Source: Colwellia ponticola (GTDB lineage: Bacteria; Pseudomonadota; Gammaproteobacteria; Enterobacterales; Alteromonadaceae). From it: a DNA stretch of 64,000 nt. Positions 17,218 through 26,543 of this stretch are shown here, piece by piece (position 1 is the stretch's first letter; each line of letters starts with the position of its first letter). Location: NCBI RefSeq assembly GCF_005885605.1, contig NZ_SZVP01000015.1, forward strand, positions 33,684-97,683, given 5' to 3'. Position numbers and translations under genes: made by a program. The notes below the pieces were generated by a model. The model was not told the DNA's origin and searched no databases. It saw nothing but the letters and a program-made list of their open reading frames with translations.

Positions 17218-18621
17218 CTAAACTTTATAGAAAGCTAACGCTTTTAACCTGGCTTCTTTATGTTCAACAATAGCTGGCCAATAAATATTGAGTTTATGAT
17301 CAGCAATATATTGATGCGGAAAGTGTATTGCTTTGTCTGAAACAGCATCAAGTTCTGGTATATATTTACGTATGAAGATACCCTTTGGATCAAATCGCTC
17401 ACTCTGTCTAATAGGGTTAAACACTCTAAAGTAAGGCTGTGCATCACACCCCGTGCTAGCTGCCCATTGCCAACCGCCATTATTAGCCGCTAAATCACCA
17501 TCAATAAGGTTTTGCATAAAATACTTTTCGCCTAAGCGCCAATCAATTAATAAGTGTTTTGTTAAAAAACTCGCAACTACCATACGTAGTCGATTATGCA
17601 TCCAACCTGTTTGGTTGAGCTGTCTCATGGCGGCATCAACGAGCGGATAACCTGTTCTGCCCTGACACCAGGCTTGAAATAAACGCTCATCGTTTTGCCA
17701 TGGCATATGTTGATAATGTTCTTTATAACTTTGATGCTTGCAAAGTCGTTGTTCATGAAACATTAAGTGTCGGTAGAATTCACGCCAGATGATTTCATTT
17801 AACCATGAAAATTCTTCGCTATCTGACGCCACTAAAATATCGGGGTACTTATTCAGTAATAAACGCAATACGTAACGAGGGCTAATAACTCCCGTCGCTA
17901 AATAAGGCGAGATACCTGAAGTGCCTTTAATGGATGGAATGTCTCTATTACGTTGATATTGGCTTATTTTCTCTTGAAAGAAAGTGGCTAATACTTGCTG
18001 CTCAATCACATAGGATAATGGCCAAGCATCTGACAGACTTTGAGCTTGTGTCACTGTGTTATCGTCATTAGTTAAACTTGCAGTTGAATCTGATGGCACT
18101 GTGCTACTCGATACCTTGCCTAAGTAATCAAAGCCGGCTTGCTTAATATAAGTTAACCAAGCACGTTTAAACGGGGTAAATACTTTATACATACTATTAG
18201 ACTGATTAAGTACTTTGCCTTTAGGGACAATAACATCAGCTTCAAATAGCGTTAATCTAATATCACTAGCTATGATGGCTTTATCTCGTTGTTGCTCGTT
18301 AAACTCAAGTTCACTATTAGCGACTATTTCAGTAATATTGTGCTGCTGACAGTAGTCTTTTAAATAGGATATTTGTTGAGCAAAATCATCCAGTTCAATT
18401 AATTCAAGCTCAATATTTAATACCGCTAACTCCTTAACCAGTGCCTGAGCATGTCGCTTTACAAAATCTATTTTGATTGGTGACCAATCATGTTGCTGCC
18501 ATTGCTTTTCACAGATAAAAAAAATCGCCTTATTCGGTACTTGTGCACCGTTTTGATTAAGAAAATAATGTAAAGCGGGGTTATCATGTGTGCGAAGATC
18601 GTTACGAAACCAAAGTAGCAA
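17218..18621 (-). CDS. phrB: Deoxyribodipyrimidine photolyase (CPD class I)
   Basis: A 467-residue light-driven DNA repair flavoprotein that splits cyclobutane pyrimidine dimers. The N-terminal antenna-binding domain opens LLWFRNDLRTHDNPAL. The FAD domain contains WLNEIIWREFYRHLMFHE, GRTGYPLVDAAMRQLNQTGWMHNRLRMVVASFLTKHLL and DGDLAANNGGWQWAASTG, with the Trp residues of the electron chain. The length matches E. coli PhrB. It sits between the ChrR/ECF block and the lipid-modification genes, in keeping with a light-damage regulon. Confidence 0.95.
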   Translation of the reverse strand: MLLWFRNDLRTHDNPALHYFLNQNGAQVPNKAIFFICEKQWQQHDWSPIKIDFVKRHAQALVKELAVLNIELELIELDDFAQQISYLKDYCQQHNITEIVANSELEFNEQQRDKAIIASDIRLTLFEADVIVPKGKVLNQSNSMYKVFTPFKRAWLTYIKQAGFDYLGKVSSSTVPSDSTASLTNDDNTVTQAQSLSDAWPLSYVIEQQVLATFFQEKISQYQRNRDIPSIKGTSGISPYLATGVISPRYVLRLLLNKYPDILVASDSEEFSWLNEIIWREFYRHLMFHEQRLCKHQSYKEHYQHMPWQNDERLFQAWCQGRTGYPLVDAAMRQLNQTGWMHNRLRMVVASFLTKHLLIDWRLGEKYFMQNLIDGDLAANNGGWQWAASTGCDAQPYFRVFNPIRQSERFDPKGIFIRKYIPELDAVSDKAIHFPHQYIADHKLNIYWPAIVEHKEARLKALAFYKV

Positions 18622-18773
18622 AGGAGATCCTTATGTGCGCTTATGATGCACACGGTATAAATATAAAGGTAAATATAAACATAAGCCTAAAAGTACTTAA
18701 AAAAAAAGTACGCTAATAAATTAGAGTACTTTTGCTGTTAACGCTCGTGTGCTGTAGTTGTCAATCGCGCTAA

Positions 18774-19733
18774 CTAATAGGCGTATCTTAAGCGTAACTT
18801 TTCAGGATAAGGTGACAAATACGCTTGCTGTGTTAAATAATCTTTTGGGTAGTGTAATAAATAATGCTTAATTAGTGTTAATGGTGCCATTAACGGAATA
18901 AGCCCCTCACGATAGGCATCTATTTGCTCACATAGCTCCTGCCTTTCATTAGGTTGCAAGTGCTTAGAAAAATAACCTTGAATATGCGCCAATGTGTTGG
19001 CATGTTTTTTACGAGTAGCCACCACTTTAAGCGCGGTCATTAATCCTAAAATATATTGCGATGCCATTTCAGCTAGTGGTAAATCGGCTCTTGCTAATAA
19101 TTGTCCAAGTTCTTTATAAGCGATTAAGTCATGACTCATCACTGTATACTTATATTGGCTATGAAAAGTGGTTAACTTGTGCTTAGTTAACCCAGAAGCA
19201 GCAACCGTTTGCCAGTGTTTATAAGCGAATACTCTAGCAACAAAGTTTTCACGTAATAATGGATCATTTAAGCGACCATTTTCTTCACAAGGTAATAATG
19301 GGTTCGCTGCCATAATTTCTCTAGCAAAAGCACCAATACCATAGGCTGGCAGAGCATGACCTTCTGGACTGTAAATTTTAACCCTTTCCATACCACAACT
19401 GGGACTTTTAGCACAAAAAATATAGCCACTTAACGAGCTAGTCATACTAGCCACTTTTTTGCCGTAAGCACTTAATGCTTCGGTTACATCACCAGAGCCA
19501 TCTTTTTGAGCAACATGAATAACATCACCTTGCTTAATTTGACGTATAGTTGGCCGAGGAATAGGCAAACCAATGGCAACTTCAGGGCAAAAAGACTTAT
19601 AAGTGACGTATTGTGAAAATTCTTTTATGCAAAAAGTTGATGGTTTGTTACTGGCATCAAAGCGGACTTTTTCACCGATTAAACAGGCACTAATACCTAT
19701 TTCCAAATCTTTTTTCTCAACGCTATAAATCAT
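18774..19733 (-). CDS. DUF523 and DUF1722 fusion protein (YbgA type)
   Basis: A 319-residue protein. The N-terminal DUF523 (residues about 10-160) begins IGISACLIGEKVRFDASNK, with CPEVAIGLPIPRPTIRQ and CAKSPSCGMERVKIY, and its conserved Cys residues suggest metal or sulfur chemistry. The C-terminal DUF1722 (about 185-310) carries YKYTVMSHDLIAYKELG, LMTALKVVATRKKHANTLAHIQGYFSKHL and YLSPYP. E. coli YbgA is just the second half, beside phrB. The pairing with photolyase is conserved but its role is unknown. It lies 62 bases downstream of chrR. Confidence 0.88.
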   Translation of the reverse strand: MIYSVEKKDLEIGISACLIGEKVRFDASNKPSTFCIKEFSQYVTYKSFCPEVAIGLPIPRPTIRQIKQGDVIHVAQKDGSGDVTEALSAYGKKVASMTSSLSGYIFCAKSPSCGMERVKIYSPEGHALPAYGIGAFAREIMAANPLLPCEENGRLNDPLLRENFVARVFAYKHWQTVAASGLTKHKLTTFHSQYKYTVMSHDLIAYKELGQLLARADLPLAEMASQYILGLMTALKVVATRKKHANTLAHIQGYFSKHLQPNERQELCEQIDAYREGLIPLMAPLTLIKHYLLHYPKDYLTQQAYLSPYPEKLRLRYAY

Positions 19734-19795
19734 ATCTATTCCCTATAACCTGTGTTTTAGCTCTAACGAGTAACTTTACGTAAATGTATCATAAG

Positions 19796-20503
19796 CTAAT
19801 AAATCAAAGATCCAATAGGATTAAGTAATTTATTTATGCCTTGAGTAAAGTGCAATGCGTCATTAGCAACGGTATAACAAAGGCAACCTTCAGTAGATAT
19901 TGGGTGATGCTGATGAGAGCTATCTAGCATGATAAAGTCACCTTCATTATAGTCACCGCTTTCATCATGAAATGAACCCGCTAATAACACGGTAAGTTCA
20001 AACCCTTTATGAGTATGTTCAGGTACGCCACCACCTGGCTCAATGCGTAATAAACTGGTATGTATTTCACCTTCATTTAATTGCAAGCGTGTGCGCGATA
20101 ATTTACCTATATGAGCCGTTTTACTTAAGGCCATGTTATTAAGTGCTGTCGGAAGCTTATAACGTTGCCCTTTAAATTCAATTGTTTTTTCTACTTTAGG
20201 GACGCTGACCTCTGCTGGTGACTTTACAATGCCGGCAATCATCTGCTCAAAGTCTATCTCTGTACTATCATCTAAGCTATCTGCTGCTGTTTTACTATCA
20301 GCGGTCACGCTATCGACAATAAAACGATCAAGATATTGTTCTTCAAAACTAACCTCTGCAACTTGATCCGTAAATTGTGCAATTTTTTGCTGACAAACTG
20401 GGCACATATCAGCATGAATCGCGATACCTGCAGATAACGAAGCAGGTAACTCACCATTAACAAACGCTTGAATCAACTCAAATTTAGGGTGATGCTTAAT
20501 CAT
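19796..20503 (-). CDS. chrR: ChrR-like zinc anti-sigma factor
   Basis: A 235-residue anti-sigma factor. The N-terminal zinc-binding domain has the ZAS motif H30-x3-C34-x2-C37 (HADMCPVC) plus His4/His5, matching the zinc ligands of Rhodobacter ChrR. The C-terminal cupin has GGGVPEHTHKGFELTVLLAGSFHDESG and SSHQHHP, a metal-binding set required for release of sigma by singlet oxygen in relatives. An excellent ribosome site (TAGGAGAA) precedes the start, and the gene overlaps the sigma gene by eight bases, so the two proteins are made in step. Confidence 0.92.
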   Translation of the reverse strand: MIKHHPKFELIQAFVNGELPASLSAGIAIHADMCPVCQQKIAQFTDQVAEVSFEEQYLDRFIVDSVTADSKTAADSLDDSTEIDFEQMIAGIVKSPAEVSVPKVEKTIEFKGQRYKLPTALNNMALSKTAHIGKLSRTRLQLNEGEIHTSLLRIEPGGGVPEHTHKGFELTVLLAGSFHDESGDYNEGDFIMLDSSHQHHPISTEGCLCYTVANDALHFTQGINKLLNPIGSLIY

Positions 20504-21113
20504 ATTTTTCTCCTAACTGTACTTTGAGTTTTCCTAAGGCTAACCGTAGACGAGATTTAACGGTGCCCAATGGCAAATTAAGGTGCTTAGCCAACTGTTC
20601 TTGCGACATTTCTCTTAGGTAAAATCCTTTAACAACATCTTGTTGAGATTGTGGTAATTTATCTATAACGCTAAGTAATGCTTTATTCTCTAAATGGTCA
20701 TCAAAAGCGTCAGATTCAGTAGACATACTCTCGGCTATAGGCCAAATATCATCACTGAGATTATCTTCCTTATTACCTTGAATTTTTCTAAGCATATCAA
20801 AAGTAATATTACGCATGACGGTATAAACCCAAGTAGTTACGGCACCTTTGTCTTGATTAAAGAGGTGGGCCTTTCGCCAAACGTTACTCATGGTGTCTTG
20901 AACCACTTCATTAGCTTGTGCTTCATTAGGAAATTTACCACGGGCAATACGTAGAATTTTGGGTGCAAAAAACTTAAATAAATGAGTAAACGCTTGTTGA
21001 TCTCTGTTTTGCGCAACTGACTGAAGCCATTGACAAAGCTGGGGGTGATTTATTTTATCTGACATATGACTAGATTTATCATTTGTCGGCTTGCTTAGCA
21101 AGTTAGTCTGCAT
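20496..21113 (-). CDS. rpoE: ECF RNA polymerase sigma factor, RpoE/ECF11 type
   Basis: A 205-residue extracytoplasmic-function sigma factor. Region 2 spans about residues 45-115 (FKFFAPKILRIARGKFPNEAQANEVVQDTMSNVWRK, WVYTVMRNITFDMLRK). Region 4 follows a short linker (LPQSQQDVVKGFYLREMSQEQLAKHLNLPLGTVKSRLR). Paired with ChrR it is the family that drives singlet-oxygen responses in Rhodobacter, Caulobacter and Vibrio. The promoter just upstream has the TGATCC -35 box of this class, so autoregulation is likely. The gene symbol follows Rhodobacter; this is not the E. coli heat-shock RpoE. Confidence 0.92.
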   Translation of the reverse strand: MQTNLLSKPTNDKSSHMSDKINHPQLCQWLQSVAQNRDQQAFTHLFKFFAPKILRIARGKFPNEAQANEVVQDTMSNVWRKAHLFNQDKGAVTTWVYTVMRNITFDMLRKIQGNKEDNLSDDIWPIAESMSTESDAFDDHLENKALLSVIDKLPQSQQDVVKGFYLREMSQEQLAKHLNLPLGTVKSRLRLALGKLKVQLGEKYD

Positions 21114-21147
21114 TACTTTTTCTCACTATGTTTAAAGCATTGTAAAG

Positions 21148-21175
21148 TTATACGCAGGTAAACAAGCAAGGATCA
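21148..21175 (-). promoter_or_regulatory. ECF11-type autoregulatory promoter
   Basis: On the minus strand TGATCC (21175-21170) is followed after exactly 15 bases by CGTATAA (21154-21148), 35 bases before the sigma start codon. TGATCC is the known -35 element of RpoE/ChrR-controlled promoters. I found no equally good copy before the photolyase, NTF2, Cfa or DUF2878 genes. Confidence 0.7.
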
Positions 21176-21375
21176 CTTTTTGTTAAAATAAATTAACCAG
21201 ACGTTAAAAACACAATTTAATAGCTAAAGTAAAAATAAAAGGCTAACAGTTAGAGCTAGATTACTCGCTTATTGGTAGTATCTCGCTAGCGTGTTGACTG
21301 TAGAGTAACCCTAGTTGAGCTATCGCTGTTAGCTATAAACCGGAGAAATGGTTATTCAAAGACTTAACCACAGGT

Positions 21376-21990
21376 TTAATCAAAGATAACCGATTCCACA
21401 AAACGTTTAGCTTCTTGGAAATTATAATTAACAACAAAACCACTTTTTACGTTCAGTTCAATAGGCAGTATTTCTAACCACCGCGCTAATACCCAATGGC
21501 TATCACCTAAGGATTTTTTAGGGTAAAGTTCATTAAGGTTATCATTCTCTGCAAAAACATGCTCTAACGACGTTGCTAGCTCGCTACTGACATTATCGGC
21601 GTGCTTTTGTGACCAATGGGTAATGTCACTTACCTTGGCGACATTAAAACTGTCACGGCTTTTCATTACACTATTAATAACCACCAGAGATTTACACTTA
21701 ACATCAATTTCAAGTACCCCGTCATCACCTTGGTCAAAATTAATTATTTCAACCCAACTTCCCCAAAGCATAGTACCGTCATTAACGTCAGCTTTAATAC
21801 TGTTGTCATTTAACCAAATAACAAAACCTTGACCTGATGAGGCAACACTCACCATTTTCAAGTAACGAGGCTCAAAAATACGTAACTTGGTAACTCCTTC
21901 TGGCAGTAAAAATACTGGCAATGGAAAGATAGGTAACTCAATACTTGTCTGCTTCGTGGTTAATTGCTTCATAGGTAACTTCTTTATCAT
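21376..21990 (-). CDS. LON substrate-binding domain protein
   Basis: A 204-residue protein matching the N-terminal (substrate-binding) domain of Lon without the ATPase or protease parts: LPIFPLPVFLLPEGVTKLRIFEPRYLKMVSVA, FVIWL, then DVKCKSLVVINSV. Stand-alone proteins of this type are common in gammaproteobacteria near ECF11/ChrR genes; their function is not known. The Met at residue 7 is an equally possible start. It is separated from the sigma gene by 260 bases and probably has its own promoter. Confidence 0.85.
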   Translation of the reverse strand: MIKKLPMKQLTTKQTSIELPIFPLPVFLLPEGVTKLRIFEPRYLKMVSVASSGQGFVIWLNDNSIKADVNDGTMLWGSWVEIINFDQGDDGVLEIDVKCKSLVVINSVMKSRDSFNVAKVSDITHWSQKHADNVSSELATSLEHVFAENDNLNELYPKKSLGDSHWVLARWLEILPIELNVKSGFVVNYNFQEAKRFVESVIFD

Positions 21991-22137
21991 ATAGGTCTTG
22001 TCAGGTTATTGCTTTTTCTTGGTATGTGTTAATAATCACGTAATTAAACGGCACTAGAGGACACTAATAAAATCGCTAGTAGTATCACTAGTCATTATTA
22101 ATATATACGTAACAAAGGTATTAAATGATCAGTATGA

Positions 22138-22710
22138 TTAGTTGTTTTTATCAACACTCGGGCAAGTTTGTATCGGTGTTTGTTTATCAAAAAATAGCGT
22201 TATATCGGCAACATTGATACCAAACTTACTCATTGAAGTTTTATTCATCACTCGATACTCATCTAGCTGATACATCCAATCATCCATCGATACTTGATAC
22301 GTTTCATCGTCAACCTCCAGTGATAGTTGGTATTGAAATTGAAAAGCAAAGCCTTGGTGCTTACCAATAGCTATGCCAACGACATCTTCAGCAGTCCCTT
22401 GATAACTACCATCAGCCTGCTTAGATAATTGCCAGTTACGGTAGCTAATTTCTCCGTCATTAAAATAAAATTTTTCGGCAAGAACGCCTTGATCACCTTG
22501 CCATGTTCCCTCTATTTCAACACAAAAACGCCTACTTACTTTATTGCTGTAATCTTGCACCATCCCCCAGGCGATAACCTGCCCATCAAAATAATTTTTA
22601 ATATCAAATGGTTTGTGAGTTTGTTGGTAATCATCTAAGTTTGTTGAGCAACTTGAAATAAGACCAACAGTGATTAACATCAATAGGCATTTATTAAGTT
22701 TATTTTTCAT
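22138..22710 (-). CDS. DUF3833 lipoprotein
   Basis: A 190-residue predicted lipoprotein with lipobox ISSC at about residues 18-21. The mature protein carries the DUF3833 pattern: FDIKNYFDGQVIAWGMVQDYSNKVSRRFCVEIEGTW, EKFYFNDGEISYRNWQL, GTAEDVVG and DDWMYQLDEYRVMNKTSMSKFGI. The family travels with chalcone-isomerase-like and DUF2878 genes in photo-oxidative stress clusters. It overlaps the upstream gene by 11 bases. Its likely place is the inner face of the outer membrane; the role is unknown. Confidence 0.88.
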   Translation of the reverse strand: MKNKLNKCLLMLITVGLISSCSTNLDDYQQTHKPFDIKNYFDGQVIAWGMVQDYSNKVSRRFCVEIEGTWQGDQGVLAEKFYFNDGEISYRNWQLSKQADGSYQGTAEDVVGIAIGKHQGFAFQFQYQLSLEVDDETYQVSMDDWMYQLDEYRVMNKTSMSKFGINVADITLFFDKQTPIQTCPSVDKNN

Positions 22711-23281
22711 TGGTACTTCCTAATAGTTTATTGCGCAACTTCGGTTGACTAGTGTTTTTAGATAACCAAATAGCAAGAAAAACTTGCCCAAATTCTGGTT
22801 CATTAATAACGCCAATATATTGTTTATTAAAATAAAAAATGCTGCGTCCCTGGTGAATTAATAACGATAAGCTATCGCCTTCTTTAATATCTGGCCATAG
22901 CGTTTTTAATTGCGGTAAATAGGCTTGGTATACTTCAGCTGCTATACCTAAATGTTGCCACTGTTCAATGGTATTATTGATTAAGTCTTTACTGGCAATG
23001 TCTGTTAAATAATTAATATCAAAAAGTAAATTATCTTGCGTTACCTCAACGGGATAATTTCCTGAGGTAGTTAATAATTTACTTTTATAAATATCCCAAA
23101 ATAAAACAGAAAAAGTTGCCTCACCTACCGTAACAAAATCTTGTGTTATCAACTGACTTGATAAGTCATATGGCCACATCATTTCATCGTTCATGCTTTT
23201 AGCTTGAGTTGCATTAACGGACATAAGAAACGCCGTTAACGATAAAACGCCATAGCGTAGATAATAATAAACGTTATTCAT
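22700..23281 (-). CDS. Chalcone-isomerase-like exported protein
   Basis: A 193-residue protein with a signal peptide ending near ATQAKS. It has the chalcone isomerase-like fold pattern of periplasmic bacterial members: LITQDFVTVGEATFSVLFWDIYKSKLLTTSGNYP, FDINYLTDIASKDLINNTIEQW and IHQGRSIFYFNKQYIGVI. Such proteins are not true flavonoid enzymes and may bind fatty acids. It lies between DUF2878 (18 bases upstream) and DUF3833 (overlapping), a fixed trio in relatives. Confidence 0.85.
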   Translation of the reverse strand: MNNVYYYLRYGVLSLTAFLMSVNATQAKSMNDEMMWPYDLSSQLITQDFVTVGEATFSVLFWDIYKSKLLTTSGNYPVEVTQDNLLFDINYLTDIASKDLINNTIEQWQHLGIAAEVYQAYLPQLKTLWPDIKEGDSLSLLIHQGRSIFYFNKQYIGVINEPEFGQVFLAIWLSKNTSQPKLRNKLLGSTNEK

Positions 23282-23299
23282 AAGTGACCTCTATTTTAA

Positions 23300-23791
23300 C
23301 TAAACCTTAACCAAACGGTTTTTTAACATAAAAAATAAAACAAACAACAAACCCCATAACAGACTTAAGGTGACATACGTTGATAACAGTGATTGACCAA
23401 ATTCAACCGCTGCCATTTTTTGACCCGCAATATAGCTTAATGGTGCAAAGAGTCCGCCGACAAGGAGTTGTAAAACTTTAGATCCAGCTAAAAAATGTAA
23501 ACTATGACAAATGGTTGCGCTAAAGCATGCCCATAACGTTATTAACCAAAATGGCAGATGACTATGTTCTGCAAAGATAAAAAATGTAAACTGCTGTAAT
23601 AAGGAATCAACCAATATGCCAAAAAACGTTATGATAACCATTAATAGTAATTCACCTTTTACTTGGCTATTAAAGTAAAAGTGAGCTAACAGTAATAACA
23701 GGCTAATAGGGATAAAAGCATTGCCCCAATAAACCAAACCAAACCAGGCTAGGTTAAAACCTACTGCATTAAAAATCAGTGAATAGTTCAA
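23300..23791 (-). CDS. DUF2878 integral membrane protein
   Basis: A 163-residue hydrophobic protein with about five transmembrane helices and the DUF2878 feel (NAVGFNLAWFGLVYWGNAF at the start, LITLWACFSATICHSLHFLAG, GGLFAPLSYIAGQKMAAVEFG). It is the first gene of the trio with the chalcone-isomerase-like and DUF3833 genes. The function is unknown; the family partner set suggests a membrane-lipid role in the light-stress response. Confidence 0.83.
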   Translation of the reverse strand: MNYSLIFNAVGFNLAWFGLVYWGNAFIPISLLLLLAHFYFNSQVKGELLLMVIITFFGILVDSLLQQFTFFIFAEHSHLPFWLITLWACFSATICHSLHFLAGSKVLQLLVGGLFAPLSYIAGQKMAAVEFGQSLLSTYVTLSLLWGLLFVLFFMLKNRLVKV

Positions 23792-24098
23792 GCGTCGCTC
23801 GCTATTTAAATGAAAGATAAAACTCTATTAATGATCTATACGCTAAAAGTTACTATTTAGATTAATACTTATGCCTACAAGTTCAGTGAGAGAATGATAA
23901 GTCACTATTAACACCATAGGTTTGCTATCATTAAACCTATTGACGAATGACGAGAGCGGCTTGCGCTAAGCTATTTAATAAGTCTCAATACCGTAAACTA
24001 TATTGTCCTTATCACTTTCTGACGGCTTAGCTTTAACTGAAGCATAATCTTCAATTAAGTATGATTTTTCACCTTACATAACCTGCGGAACCACTTAT
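23792..24098. other. Intergenic region between divergent genes
   Basis: This 307-base AT-rich gap separates the divergent DUF2878 and MATE genes and must hold both promoters. I see no repeat, strong hairpin or small gene. A TATACG block near 23832 resembles an ECF -10 element but lacks a matching TGATCC box. Confidence 0.6.
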
Positions 24099-25490
24099 AT
24101 GAAAGATCTTACTCAGGGCTCTATTCCTAAAAGCCTGATCGCGATGGCATTGCCTATGATGATTGGCATGGTTATTCAAACACTTTATTTTATTGTTGAT
24201 TTATACTTTGTTGGTCAGTTAGGTCCTGCTGCGCTGGCAGGATTGAGCTTAGCTGGCAACGCGATGTTTTTAATCTTCTCGCTCACACAAATACTCAATG
24301 TTAGTACCGCCGCACTTATTTCTCATGCTGTAGGCGCAAAAAACAAAACAGATGCAAATATCACTTTTAACCAGTCCATGATGATGTCTAGTGTCGTAGG
24401 CACTATTGTTTGTATTATTGGTTACTTAGGAGCAAAAACGTACCTTAATTTCATCTCACAAGATACTGAAACTGTGCTAATGGGGTTAGCTTACCTGCAC
24501 TGGTTTATTCCCTGTATGGCACTGCAGTTTATCATGGTCTCTATTAGCGCTGCTTTACGTGGTACAGGGGTTGTTAAACCAACGATGATCATTCAAACAC
24601 TGTCTATTTTAGTTAACATCATTTTATCACCGCTATTAATTTCTGGCTGGGGTTCAGACTATGCAATGGGCATTGCAGGGGCTGGTCTTGCTAGTTCATT
24701 ATCTGTTGTTTTTGCAGTGGTTTTATTATGTTATTACTTTATCAAAACAGATAAGTACATCAGCGTTGATTTCTCGCTTTGGGTAATGAATGTACCACGG
24801 ATAAAAAAGCTACTAGTGATTGGTCTACCTGCTGGCGGCGAATTCTTTTTACTCTTTATATATATGGCGACTATTTATTGGCTAATTAAACCTTTTGGCG
24901 CTGATGCTCAGGCAGGCTTTGGGCTTGGCTCTCGTGTGATGCAAGCGCTATTTTTACCTGCTATGGCTATCGCCTTTGCGGCTCCAGCGATAGCGGGACA
25001 AAACTTTGGCGCGGGAAATTTTCAGCGTGTTAGAGAAACATTTACTTGGTCGGCTATCATGACATGCTCATTAATGACGATTATTACCCTAGTGTGTTTA
25101 AGTCAAACCGAGTTACTGTTAACCGCGTTTTCAACTGATGAAGAGGTTATTTTAATTAGTGTTATATTTTTACAGGTGATTTGTTGGAACTTTGTACCGT
25201 CAGGCTTAGTTTTTACCTGCTCAGGGCTATTTCAAGCACTGGGCAATACTATGCCCGCTTTGCTTAGTACTGCAATACGCTTAGTTACATTTATCATTCC
25301 TGCCTTTTGGTTATCAAAACAAGCGGACTTTCAAATTGAACAACTTTGGTATGTGTCTGTTACTAGTATCTGTATTCAAGCAGCGGTAAGTTTTTATTTA
25401 CTAAAAAGTGAGTTTAAGAAGCGTTTACCCATCCATTACCTAACTAACAATGTCACGGATGAGATAAATAAAAGTAAGCTTATTAGTTAG
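24099..25490 (+). CDS. MATE-family multidrug efflux transporter
   Basis: A 463-residue inner-membrane antiporter with 12 expected helices in two halves. N-terminal signature: GSIPKSLIAMALPMMIGMVIQTLYFIVDLYFVGQLGPAALAGLSLAGN. The second half repeats it (GLPAGGEFFLLFIYMATIYWLIKPFGADAQAGFGLGSRV, AFAAPAIAGQNFGAGN). MATE proteins export cationic drugs and metabolites with sodium or proton entry; the substrate is not readable. Its stop overlaps the stop of the convergent hypothetical gene by four bases. Confidence 0.92.
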   Translation: MKDLTQGSIPKSLIAMALPMMIGMVIQTLYFIVDLYFVGQLGPAALAGLSLAGNAMFLIFSLTQILNVSTAALISHAVGAKNKTDANITFNQSMMMSSVVGTIVCIIGYLGAKTYLNFISQDTETVLMGLAYLHWFIPCMALQFIMVSISAALRGTGVVKPTMIIQTLSILVNIILSPLLISGWGSDYAMGIAGAGLASSLSVVFAVVLLCYYFIKTDKYISVDFSLWVMNVPRIKKLLVIGLPAGGEFFLLFIYMATIYWLIKPFGADAQAGFGLGSRVMQALFLPAMAIAFAAPAIAGQNFGAGNFQRVRETFTWSAIMTCSLMTIITLVCLSQTELLLTAFSTDEEVILISVIFLQVICWNFVPSGLVFTCSGLFQALGNTMPALLSTAIRLVTFIIPAFWLSKQADFQIEQLWYVSVTSICIQAAVSFYLLKSEFKKRLPIHYLTNNVTDEINKSKLIS

Positions 25491-25879
25491 CCACTGACAA
25501 GCTTCAATAGTTCAGGTTTTGCTGTTTCAGCCTCTTTAGCTACCGTTGTTTTTTCATCGAGGTTAGAAAGGTCCACTGAGCGAAATGTCGATGTACTATT
25601 TTTATAACGGTCAAACTGTACTTCTTGAATACCTAATAACTGCAAGTATTGCTTTAAGGTATTAAAGTCTTCTCTGGCGAGCTCTGATGAAGAATTGGTG
25701 AGTAAACCATCTATATAAGCGTTATCACCATTGAGGTTAATATTTGCAATAGCAGAGTAAGGTTGGCCGTATTCTTCAACACGAATTGCCCGTACCGCTT
25801 TAATTTCAAAAATCCAACCATCTATCTTTATCAAACGTGATTGTGTTTCTGGTTTCTTTTCTGATATCGGCTCTGCCAT
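25487..25879 (-). CDS. Hypothetical protein, stop overlapping MATE gene
   Basis: A 130-residue soluble protein I do not recognise. It has a central KIDGWIFEIKAVRAIRVEEYGQPYSAIANINLNGDNAYIDGLL, which looks like a beta sheet with even spacing, then a helix (SELAREDFNTLKQYLQLLGIQEVQFDRYKN) and a charged tail. Codon use and a good composition argue that it is real. It shares four bases with the end of the convergent MATE gene, so transcripts of the two overlap. Confidence 0.7.
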   Translation of the reverse strand: MAEPISEKKPETQSRLIKIDGWIFEIKAVRAIRVEEYGQPYSAIANINLNGDNAYIDGLLTNSSSELAREDFNTLKQYLQLLGIQEVQFDRYKNSTSTFRSVDLSNLDEKTTVAKEAETAKPELLKLVSG

Positions 25880-26543
25880 GTTTTTTCCTTTATAAAGTAA
25901 TAAATACTTAAGACTTATTGCTAAGGATAGGCTTAATAATCACTTATCGTTAGCAATAAAACTCATGTAAATAATAGCTAAGGTTAGTAAGGCTATCCTA
26001 GTAATTGAACTGTTTGGGATATAAATAAGACACTCATAACATTAATGCACTAATGGTTAGTTAATATTAATAACCGCCCATACAATTAAGCAATAAGTAA
26101 GCCAATGTTACAATTCGTTACTATCAATAGAGTTAACTAAGTTTTGCAGTATAAAGCTGTTGCCAATAAGCAACAGCTGTACTGGGTAGTCTACCTTCAT
26201 GGCAGAATATATTTTTATTAAACAAATAATTAACTAGAATAAGTAACCAACCCACACCTGTCGTCAATTAGTAACAGTTAACAAACACCCCTTAACTGTA
26301 CAAATAATTATCAATTGCTCTGCAACTTTATAACGTATGCAATATGATAATTCAATGAAAACAGTGCAAGTATCTGCTACTTAAAAGGGCAAAAAAAAAG
26401 CTAAGGTGCGATTAACAGCCTTAACTTTATTTTATTTTTATCGCGAGTGTTCACTACTAAGATAAAGAAACCAGGTCTTTACTATCCTTTGATTAACACG
26501 CCATTGACTATATAAAAATAGCTCTATAAGTATACAAAAATAG
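25880..26543. other. Intergenic region with two hairpins
   Basis: A 664-base gap with no credible gene. It holds the promoter of the hypothetical gene on the left, a hairpin at 26155-26178 (AGCTGTTGC, six-base loop, GCAACAGCT) and the terminator of the ABC-F gene at 26391-26428. Confidence 0.7.
26391..26428 (-). terminator. Rho-independent terminator of the ABC-F gene
   Basis: Read on the minus strand, an 11-bp stem with one mismatch (AAAGTTAAGGC pairing with ACCTTAGCTTT) is followed at once by nine T residues. It lies 116 bases past the stop of the ABC-F gene. Confidence 0.8.
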
